Shown here in pieces: positions 7,239 to 12,967 of a stretch of 12,967 nt of DNA. Every line of letters starts with the position of its first letter. Position 1 is the first letter of the stretch. Source of the DNA: an uncultured Dyadobacter sp. (GTDB taxonomy: Bacteria; Bacteroidota; Bacteroidia; Cytophagales; Spirosomataceae); NCBI GenBank assembly GCA_937880795.1, contig CALGRQ010000308.1:1-12967 (forward strand), read 5' to 3'. The notes under the pieces were generated by a model that was not told the DNA's origin, made no database searches, and saw only the letters and a list, made by a program, of their open reading frames with translations. A program made the translations under genes and the position numbers.

Positions 7239-8999
7239 ATGGAATTTAATGAAAACCAAACACAACCAGCTACCATCGCTGCGCAGCCAGAACCGGCAAC
7301 AACTCCTGAACTCATTAACGGCTCGCATGCGGTTATTCAGTCGTTGATCGCCGAGGGTGTCACCACCATTTTTGGCTATCCGGGTGGAGCAATCATGCCG
7401 GTATATGATGCCATTTATGACTATCAGGATCAGGTAAACCATATTTTGGTACGTCACGAACAGGGTGCTGCTCACGCTGCCGAGGGTTATGCACGTATTA
7501 CGGGTGATGTTGGCGTATGTTTGGTAACCTCCGGCCCGGGAGCAACCAACCTGGTAACGGGTATAGCCGATGCAATTATAGACTCTACGCCCATGGTATG
7601 TATCATTGGGCAAGTGGCGTCTCACTTGCTGGGTACCGATGCATTTCAGGAAACAGATGTAATGGGGGTAACCATTCCAATTACGAAATGGAACTACCAG
7701 ATAACGCGTGCTGACGAAATTCCTGAAATCATTGCAAAAGCATTTTATATAGCGAAATCTGGCCGTCCTGGTCCGGTACTTATCGATATCACCAAAGATG
7801 CGCAGCAGAAATTGATGACAAAACCATTTTCGCATAAGAAGTGTGAAAAATTGATTAGTTATCATCCACGCCTTTCTCCAAAAGAGGAACAGGTGGCTGC
7901 CGCAGCAAAACTTATCAACGAGGCTAAAAAGCCATTTTTGTTCTTCGGGCACGGCGTACAAATTGCCGGTGCTGAGCAAGAGTTGTTAAAACTGATTGAA
8001 AAAACAGACATTCCTGCCGCTTCCACGCTTTTGGGCCTTTCATCTGTTTCGGTAGATCACCCAAACTATGTAGGTTGGTTGGGCATGCACGGAAACTATG
8101 GAACCAACGTACTGACCAATCAATGCGATTTAATTATTGCTGTGGGTATGCGCTTCGATGACCGTGTAACCGGCGATTTAAGCCGTTATGCAAAACAAGC
8201 AAAAGTGGTTCATATCGAAATTGACCCAGCAGAAATCGATAAAATTGTAAAGGCTGACGCACCGGTTGTAGGTGATGCTAAAAAGGTACTCGAGTTGCTG
8301 ATTCCGCTTGTGAAAGAAAATAAGCATGAAGCCTGGAGAGCAGAGTTTGCTAAATACAATGCCATTGAAGACGCCAAAATAACGCAACCAGAACTAGCCC
8401 CTACCACCGAAAAACTGAAAATGGCAGAGGTAATACGCTCTCTATCCGATAAAACGAAAGGAGAGGCTGTAGTTGTAGCGGATGTGGGCCAACACCAAAT
8501 GATGACAGCGCGCTACTATCAGTTCAAAAAACCAAACTCCTTCATCACCTCAGGTGGCTTGGGAACTATGGGCTTTGCCTTACCGGCAGCTTTTGGTGCA
8601 AAAGTAGGAGCGCCGGATCGTGAAGTAGTCACATTTATTGGAGATGGTTGCTTCCAAATGACTATACAGGAATTAGGAACAATTGCGCAAAGTGGACTAC
8701 CCGTTAAAATCATTATCCTGAATAATAATTTCCTCGGAATGGTTCGTCAATGGCAGCAGCTATTCCACCAGAAGCGCTATTCTTTTGTTGAGCTGCAAAA
8801 CCCTGATTTTATCACAATAGGAAAAGGATTTGGTATAGACGGTCACACTTGCGCTGCACGTGAAGACTTAAACGCCTCTTTGGATAAGATGCTTGCCTCC
8901 GACAAACCTTATCTGCTGGAAGTGATTGTAGAAAAAGAAGAAAATGTGTTCCCGATGGTGCCCACCGGAGCCTGTGTCGCAGATATTAGACTTGAATAA
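7239..8999 (+). CDS. ilvB: Acetolactate (acetohydroxyacid) synthase, large catalytic subunit
   Basis: 586 aa. With its small subunit this ThDP-, Mg- and FAD-dependent enzyme condenses two pyruvates to 2-acetolactate, or pyruvate and 2-oxobutanoate to 2-aceto-2-hydroxybutyrate. The N-terminal ThDP pyrimidine domain (about 30-195) has VTTIFGYPGGAIMPVYDAIY and the catalytic glutamate E74 in VRHEQGAAHAAEGYAR. A central domain (about 215-355) contains RFDDRVTGD. The C-terminal ThDP pyrophosphate domain (about 395-570) has the metal-binding GDG...NN motif (GDGCFQM to ILNNNFLGMVRQWQ). The end, NVFPMVPTGA, is typical of biosynthetic enzymes rather than catabolic AlsS. The first 25 residues are a Gln/Ala/Pro-rich extension of no known role. 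AAAAGG lies just upstream of the ATG at 7239. ilvN follows after 57 bp. Confidence 0.96.
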   Translation: MEFNENQTQPATIAAQPEPATTPELINGSHAVIQSLIAEGVTTIFGYPGGAIMPVYDAIYDYQDQVNHILVRHEQGAAHAAEGYARITGDVGVCLVTSGPGATNLVTGIADAIIDSTPMVCIIGQVASHLLGTDAFQETDVMGVTIPITKWNYQITRADEIPEIIAKAFYIAKSGRPGPVLIDITKDAQQKLMTKPFSHKKCEKLISYHPRLSPKEEQVAAAAKLINEAKKPFLFFGHGVQIAGAEQELLKLIEKTDIPAASTLLGLSSVSVDHPNYVGWLGMHGNYGTNVLTNQCDLIIAVGMRFDDRVTGDLSRYAKQAKVVHIEIDPAEIDKIVKADAPVVGDAKKVLELLIPLVKENKHEAWRAEFAKYNAIEDAKITQPELAPTTEKLKMAEVIRSLSDKTKGEAVVVADVGQHQMMTARYYQFKKPNSFITSGGLGTMGFALPAAFGAKVGAPDREVVTFIGDGCFQMTIQELGTIAQSGLPVKIIILNNNFLGMVRQWQQLFHQKRYSFVELQNPDFITIGKGFGIDGHTCAAREDLNASLDKMLASDKPYLLEVIVEKEENVFPMVPTGACVADIRLE

Positions 9000-9056
9000 T
9001 GTAGAAGACGATCTAAAAAAATCATTTTACATTTTTCACAAGCATATTCATAAATC

Positions 9057-9590
9057 ATGACAGCATACACCATTTGTGTCTTTACCGAAAATACGATTGG
9101 TATTCTCAACAAGATTACAACCATCTTCACCAGAAGGAGAATAAACATAGAAAGCCTTACAGTCTCAGAAACAGAACGTAAGGGTATATCCAGGTTTACT
9201 ATCGTCATTCATCATGAATCACGTGAGGCAGTAGAGAAGCTAGTGCGTCAGATTCGGAAGGTGATTGAAGTTTTGGCCGTATTTGGATACCTGAATGACG
9301 ACATCGCTTACAATGAAATTGCGATGTTCAAGATTTCTACACCAATCGGCGCTAAACCGCTGGATATTGAAACGATCAACAAAGTCCATAAAGCATGGGT
9401 GGTTTACTGGCATCTTACGTATGTAATCATCCAGAAAACCGGAACAGAACAGGAAATTTTTGATTTCTTTGATTACATCAAGCCACACGGCATTCTTGAA
9501 TTTGTACGATCGGGCCGTGTTGCAGTGAGTAAATCACCTCAGACCCTGGTAGACTATCTACCCGAAGCAGAGTGGGAATATTATCAATAA
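9057..9590 (+). CDS. ilvN: Acetolactate synthase, small regulatory subunit
   Basis: 177 aa, within the usual range for the family (about 160-180 aa; the equivalent gene is also called ilvH). It activates the IlvB catalytic subunit and confers feedback inhibition, usually by valine. An N-terminal ACT domain (about 3-78) contains YTICVFTENTIGILNKITTI and RRRINIESLTVSETE. N12, G15 and N30 align with the valine-site residues N11, G14 and N29 of E. coli IlvH, so valine sensitivity is predicted. The C-terminal domain (about 88-165) starts NEIAMFKISTP and includes PHGILEFVRSGRVAVSK, which matches the family. It follows ilvB closely on the same strand, as expected for subunits of one enzyme. Confidence 0.95.
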   Translation: MTAYTICVFTENTIGILNKITTIFTRRRINIESLTVSETERKGISRFTIVIHHESREAVEKLVRQIRKVIEVLAVFGYLNDDIAYNEIAMFKISTPIGAKPLDIETINKVHKAWVVYWHLTYVIIQKTGTEQEIFDFFDYIKPHGILEFVRSGRVAVSKSPQTLVDYLPEAEWEYYQ

Positions 9591-9604
9591 GCATCAAAGG
9601 AAAA

Positions 9605-9640
9605 CTGCTGGGAGCAGATGTATATAATCATTCTCAGCAG
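9605..9640 (+). other. Intercistronic hairpin between ilvN and ilvC
   Basis: CTGCTGGGA (9605-9613) can pair with TCTCAGCAG (9632-9640), giving a 9-bp stem with one G-U pair and an 18-nt loop. A competing short stem, CTGCT/AGCAG (9605-9609 with 9613-9617), also exists. No T run follows directly. It may be a processing or stability element, or part of a local control of ilvC. A weak -7-like TAATATTG (one mismatch) lies just downstream at 9653-9660. Confidence 0.4.
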
Positions 9641-9700
9641 AATCCATTTTAGTAATATTGTTTTTTAAATCGAGTAATTAATTAATCCAATCAATAATCA

Positions 9701-10747
9701 ATGGCAAAATTAAATTTCGGCGGGGTCGAAGAAGAAGTAGTAACCCGTGAAGAATTTCCTCTTGAAAAAGCGCGTGAAGTACTTTCTAACGAGACAATCG
9801 CTGTAATCGGATATGGTGTACAAGGCCCAGGTCAAAGCCTTAACATGCGTGACAACGGATTCAATGTAATCGTTGGACAACGTAAAGGTGGAAAATCTTG
9901 GGATAAAGCAATTGCCGACGGATGGGTTCCTGGCGAAACGCTTTTCGAACTTGAAGAAGCTTTGGCAAAAGGAACTATCATTTGCTACCTTCTTTCTGAT
10001 GCTGCTCAAATCGAACTTTGGCCTACAGTTAAAGCGAACCTTACTCCTGGTAAGTCTCTTTACTTCTCACACGGCTTCGGTGTAACTTACAAAGACCAAA
10101 CTGGTATCGTTCCTCCTGCTGATGTAGACGTATATCTTGTTGCTCCAAAAGGATCAGGAACTTCACTTCGTCGTTTGTTCGTAGAAGGAAAAGGTCTTAA
10201 CTCATCTTTCGCTGTATTCCAGGATGCAACTGGTAAAGCACGTGAAAAATGTATCGCAATGGGTATCGGAGTTGGTTCTGGATATTTGTTCGAAACAGAT
10301 TTCTACCGTGAAGTAACATCTGACCTTACAGGTGAGCGTGGAACTTTGATGGGTGCAATCCAAGGAATCTTTGCTGCTCAGTATGAAGTTCTTCGTTCAA
10401 ACGGACACTCTCCATCTGAAGCATTCAACGAAACAGTTGAAGAATTGACACAATCATTGATGCCTCTTGTTGCTGAAAACGGTATGGACTGGATGTACGC
10501 TAACTGCTCTACAACAGCTCAGCGTGGTGCTTTGGACTGGTGGAAACCTTTCCGCGATGCTACTAAGCCAGTTTTCGAACAACTTTACAACTCTGTAAAA
10601 AGCGGCGAGCAAGCTAATATTTCAATCACTCGTAACTCACAGTCGGACTACCGCGTGAAATTGGAGGATGAATTGGCTGAACTTCGCGAATCAGAAATGT
10701 GGAGAGCTGGAAAAACTGTACGTAGCCTACGTCCAGAAAATAACTAA
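9701..10747 (+). CDS. ilvC: Ketol-acid reductoisomerase IlvC (KARI, single knotted domain)
   Basis: 348 aa. It converts 2-acetolactate and 2-aceto-2-hydroxybutyrate to the dihydroxy acids used by IlvD, with NADPH and Mg. The Rossmann domain has VIGYGVQGPGQ at about 35-45 and GQRKGGKSW near 59-67, whose basic residues and Ser suggest NADPH preference. H124 (FSHGFG) is the conserved histidine. Candidate metal ligands are D208 and E212 (SDLTGER), E244 and E248 (ETVEE), with S270 in NCSTTAQRGA. The length matches class I, with one C-terminal knotted domain and not the duplicated class II domain. Yet the motifs GERGTLMGAI, NCSTTAQRG and MWRAGKTVRSLRP recall plant KARI. Codon choice is visibly more uniform than in neighbouring genes (frequent CTT Leu, ACT and TCT), suggesting high expression. 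Two terminators follow. Confidence 0.96.
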   Translation: MAKLNFGGVEEEVVTREEFPLEKAREVLSNETIAVIGYGVQGPGQSLNMRDNGFNVIVGQRKGGKSWDKAIADGWVPGETLFELEEALAKGTIICYLLSDAAQIELWPTVKANLTPGKSLYFSHGFGVTYKDQTGIVPPADVDVYLVAPKGSGTSLRRLFVEGKGLNSSFAVFQDATGKAREKCIAMGIGVGSGYLFETDFYREVTSDLTGERGTLMGAIQGIFAAQYEVLRSNGHSPSEAFNETVEELTQSLMPLVAENGMDWMYANCSTTAQRGALDWWKPFRDATKPVFEQLYNSVKSGEQANISITRNSQSDYRVKLEDELAELRESEMWRAGKTVRSLRPENN

Positions 10748-10759
10748 TATATTTGCCTG

Positions 10760-10794
10760 AACCATTATAGACCTTACCGTCTATAATGGTTTTT
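10760..10794 (+). terminator. First intrinsic terminator after ilvC
   Basis: A perfect 13-bp stem (10760-10772, starting AACCATTATAGAC, with 10779-10791) encloses the loop CTTACC and runs into TTTTT at 10790-10794. It lies 12 nt after the ilvC stop. The loop plus one stem base (CCTTAC, 10772-10777) is complementary to GTAAGG at 10817-10822 in the next hairpin. Confidence 0.85.
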
Positions 10795-10800
10795 AATGAT

Positions 10801-10830
10801 AAGCTTTACGAATATCGTAAGGCTTTTTTT
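10801..10830 (+). terminator. Second intrinsic terminator, immediately upstream of ilvA
   Basis: AAGCTTTACG (10801-10810) pairs with CGTAAGGCTT (10816-10825), 10 bp with one G-U, loop AATAT, followed by T7 at 10824-10830. It ends 11 nt before the ilvA ATG, leaving no room for an ilvA promoter downstream of it. It therefore either insulates ilvA partially or acts as an internal conditional terminator. Confidence 0.82.
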
Positions 10831-10841
10831 CTTTATTGATT

Positions 10842-12098
10842 ATGACTACCGTTCACTCCACAGCTACACTTGACAATATATTCCTTGCGGCCGATCGCCT
10901 GAGAGGAGTTATTAATCACACACCACTGGTTTACAATGCTCATTTATCGGAACAGTACGAAGCAAATATTTATTTGAAAAGAGAAGATTTGCAAACCGTG
11001 CGTTCCTATAAAATTCGGGGAGCCTACAATAAAATGGCTAGCCTTGGTACCGAAGCACTTGCTGGTGGCGTGGTATGTGCAAGCGCAGGCAACCATGCCC
11101 AGGGTGTGGCATATGCTTGCAGAAAAATGCAGGTGAAAGGAGCCATTTTCATGCCTACGACAACGCCTGCACAAAAAATAAAACAAGTACGCCTGTTTGG
11201 AAAAGAATGGGTAGATATTCTTTTGGTGGGAGATACGTATGATGATGCTTACCGTGCGTCGGTTGAGTATCAGAAAGCCAATAATGCCACATTTGTTCAT
11301 CCCTTCGACGACCTACAGGTTATTGAAGGACAAGGAACCGTAGGTTTGGAGATCTTTAAAGACGCCAACTTTCGGGTAGATTATTTACTAATGGCTATTG
11401 GGGGCGGAGGACTTGCCTCCGGTATAGCAACCGTTTTTAAGCAACTTTCGCCCAAAACCAAGCTCATTGGCGTAGAGCCTGCTGGTTCCCCTACTATGCA
11501 CGACTCGGTGAAGGCTGGTGAAGTGGTCACGCTTGAAAAGATCGACAAGTTTGTGGATGGGGCAGCGGTAGGAAGAGCGGGCAATTTAACCTTTGATATA
11601 TGTAGTAAAAATCTGGACAACATACTTTTAATCCCTGAGGGAAAAGTTTGTTCAACGATTCTTCAATTGTATAACGAAGAGGCCATCGTTGCCGAACCTG
11701 CAGGTGCATTAACCGTAGCCGCTTTGGATTCAGTAAAAGACGAAATCAAAGGCAAAAATGTAGTGGCGCTCATCAGCGGTGGAAATAATGACATTACACG
11801 CACAGAAGAAATCAAGGAAAGATCACTCCTTTATGAAGGGTTGAAACACTATTTCATTATACGGTTTCCACAACGCGCCGGGGCATTCCGCGAGTTTTTA
11901 AATGTACTGGGACCAAATGACGATATAGCGAGGTTCGAATACATCAAAAAAACAAACAAAGAACAAGGGCCGGCCCTCATTGGTATAGAACTTAAATGTC
12001 GGGAAGATTTTGAACCCCTTATGTCCCGTATGAACGAAAATAAGGTCGTATACGAATATTTGAACGACCAACCAGATTTGTTTCAGTTTTTGGTTTAA
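10842..12098 (+). CDS. ilvA: Threonine deaminase (biosynthetic threonine ammonia-lyase) IlvA
   Basis: 418 aa from the ATG at 10842. An in-frame TTG at 10836 would add only two residues and is less likely. The PLP enzyme converts threonine to 2-oxobutanoate and ammonia, the committed step to isoleucine. The catalytic domain (about 1-320) has the PLP lysine K57 in VRSYKIRGAYN, SAGNHAQGVAYA at 81-92 and the cofactor-phosphate loop GGGGLASG at 187-194. A single ACT-like regulatory domain occupies about 325-418 (LKHYFIIRFPQRAGAFREFL, ending PDLFQFLV), so it belongs to the short biosynthetic form rather than the two-ACT enterobacterial form. Isoleucine feedback is expected from the family. It is the last enzyme gene of the operon, but two terminators separate it from ilvC. 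The AraC gene begins 20 nt after its stop. Confidence 0.95.
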   Translation: MTTVHSTATLDNIFLAADRLRGVINHTPLVYNAHLSEQYEANIYLKREDLQTVRSYKIRGAYNKMASLGTEALAGGVVCASAGNHAQGVAYACRKMQVKGAIFMPTTTPAQKIKQVRLFGKEWVDILLVGDTYDDAYRASVEYQKANNATFVHPFDDLQVIEGQGTVGLEIFKDANFRVDYLLMAIGGGGLASGIATVFKQLSPKTKLIGVEPAGSPTMHDSVKAGEVVTLEKIDKFVDGAAVGRAGNLTFDICSKNLDNILLIPEGKVCSTILQLYNEEAIVAEPAGALTVAALDSVKDEIKGKNVVALISGGNNDITRTEEIKERSLLYEGLKHYFIIRFPQRAGAFREFLNVLGPNDDIARFEYIKKTNKEQGPALIGIELKCREDFEPLMSRMNENKVVYEYLNDQPDLFQFLV

Positions 12099-12118
12099 AA
12101 ATTTTAGCTAAAAGGATA

Positions 12119-12967
12119 TTGCTACGCGTTCCATCCGATATAAGCTCATCCGAATTTGAATCGTTAAAGATTCAGGATATGACTTTTGTGGCCTATCGGA
12201 ACGAAGTATATCCCTCCAAATACGATGTGTTTTTTGAAGAACACGCGGTGATTGTGGTTCTGGAAGGTGAGAAAAAATTTACCAGCCCCACTCAAGAAGT
12301 ACATGTAGAAAAAGGCGATATCCTATTCATCCAACGGGGCTTTTATTTGATGTCGGAATCCATCAATGAAGCATATAAAAGCCTCGTTTTTTTCTTTGAT
12401 GAAAAACTTCTGAAAGAATTTGTCAGTCTTCATCCTGAACTTTTCAATAGAGAGGAGCCGTCAGAAATTCAGACAAAACCCATTTTATTGCTTCAATCGG
12501 ACGACAATTTTGAAAAGTTCGTGCAATCCGTTTTTCCATATTTTAAATCCCGAACTGCGCTTAAAAACCATTTTCTTCGCCTAAAATTTCAGGAGCTGCT
12601 ACTTCATTTACTCGAACTCGACGCATCCAAACAGCTCCGCACCATTTTATATACCCTTCACAAAGGGGAAAAAGTAGACCTTTCATTTTTAATGAATAGC
12701 TATTACCTAAAACCATTAACCATGAATGAACTTGCTCGTTTGTCGGGGCGTAGCCTTTCGGCCTTTAAACGAGACTTCCAGGATGAGTTCAACACTTCTC
12801 CCGCGTTCTGGCTTAAAAACAAACGACTCGACTATGCCGATTTCTTGCTTAGAAACAGCACCAAGAACGTTTCTGAAATCAGTACAGAAATAGGCTACGA
12901 GAGCGTTTCCCACTTTATAAAAACCTATAAAGAGAAATTTGGCGTTACGCCGAAGAGGCATGGGTAA
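12119..12967 (+). CDS. AraC-family transcriptional regulator
   Basis: 282 aa if translation starts at TTG 12119, which is preceded by AAAGGA. The next in-frame ATG is at 12179 (residue 21) and would give 262 aa. I prefer TTG because the preceding residues (VPSDISSSEFESLKIQDM) read like the start of this Bacteroidota subfamily, but the start is uncertain. The N-terminal part (about 20-110) looks like a cupin-type sensor (VVLEGEKKFTSPTQEVHVEKGDILFIQRG). The C-terminal AraC DNA-binding domain holds two helix-turn-helix units: about 201-224 (MNELARLSGRSLSAFKRDFQ) and about 251-276 (VSEISTEIGYESVSHFIKTY), ending FGVTPKRHG. The stop is the last codon of the window. It lies 20 nt after ilvA and so is probably co-transcribed. 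Whether it controls the ilv genes is unknown; its ligand cannot be read from the sequence. Confidence 0.88.
   Translation: MLRVPSDISSSEFESLKIQDMTFVAYRNEVYPSKYDVFFEEHAVIVVLEGEKKFTSPTQEVHVEKGDILFIQRGFYLMSESINEAYKSLVFFFDEKLLKEFVSLHPELFNREEPSEIQTKPILLLQSDDNFEKFVQSVFPYFKSRTALKNHFLRLKFQELLLHLLELDASKQLRTILYTLHKGEKVDLSFLMNSYYLKPLTMNELARLSGRSLSAFKRDFQDEFNTSPAFWLKNKRLDYADFLLRNSTKNVSEISTEIGYESVSHFIKTYKEKFGVTPKRHG

Noticed and set aside
7215..7979. 254-aa open frame on the minus strand opposite ilvB
   Set aside because: The plus frame carries the full set of acetolactate synthase motifs. The antisense frame has no recognisable domain and is a shadow of ilvB.
10720..10732. Dyad ACGTAG/CTACGT at the end of ilvC
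   Set aside because: It has a 1-nt centre and cannot form a normal RNA hairpin. It is inside coding sequence (the VRSLRP region) and is probably chance.
10786..10839. 17-codon ORF (ATG at 10786, TGA at 10837) running through the second terminator to just before the ilvA ATG
   Set aside because: It has no enrichment in Ile, Leu, Val or Thr codons (mostly Phe, Tyr, Lys), and its start lies inside the first hairpin's stem. It could couple translation to ilvA, but nothing supports this beyond position.
10836..10841. TTG start for ilvA at 10836
   Set aside because: It adds only two residues before an ATG that gives a normal IlvA N-terminus; ATG at 10842 is the simpler choice.
1..12967. CRISPR arrays, tRNA/rRNA genes, insertion sequences or phage genes
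   Set aside because: No regularly spaced repeats, tRNA-like cloverleaf, transposase or terminal inverted repeats were seen. The gene content is chromosomal metabolism and cell-surface functions.

Overview
The window looks like a piece of a Bacteroidota chromosome, most likely from the Cytophagales or a close relative; I cannot name a genus. The evidence is a PorP/SprF-type outer-membrane protein next to a large PKD/beta-propeller surface protein of the kind exported by the type IX secretion system, moderate GC content, weak or absent Shine-Dalgarno sites, and TTTG-rich promoter-like boxes.

Left part (1-5140). A large secreted PKD-repeat protein runs off the left edge on the minus strand; 716 codons are visible. 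A PorP/SprF gene is divergent from it, followed by a secreted NIPSNAP-family protein. murQ (N-acetylmuramic acid 6-phosphate etherase, muropeptide recycling) converges on the NIPSNAP gene. The murQ frame reads through its own apparent terminator and overlaps the NIPSNAP 3' end by 83 bp.

Central and right part (5141-12967). This is a branched-chain amino acid operon in the order leader peptide-ilvD-ilvB-ilvN-ilvC-ilvA, followed closely by an AraC-family regulator. IlvA turns threonine into 2-oxobutanoate. IlvB/IlvN (acetohydroxyacid synthase), IlvC and IlvD then carry out the shared steps to the 2-oxoacid precursors of isoleucine and valine, and valine's precursor also feeds leucine. No transaminase (ilvE) or leu gene is present in the window.

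The most notable feature lies in the 330-bp gap before ilvD. It holds a 17-residue leader peptide, MNSINLILILNIVTRIA, with 9 Ile/Leu/Val codons, followed by mutually exclusive protector, antiterminator and terminator RNA pairings ending in a T6 tract. This is a textbook layout for ribosome-mediated transcription attenuation, here in a Bacteroidota ilv operon. A second unusual regulatory spot is the ilvC-ilvA gap, where two strong intrinsic terminators stand back to back and the second ends 11 nt before the ilvA ATG. IlvC is a single-copy KARI whose C-terminal motifs resemble plant enzymes, and its codon use looks more biased than that of its neighbours.
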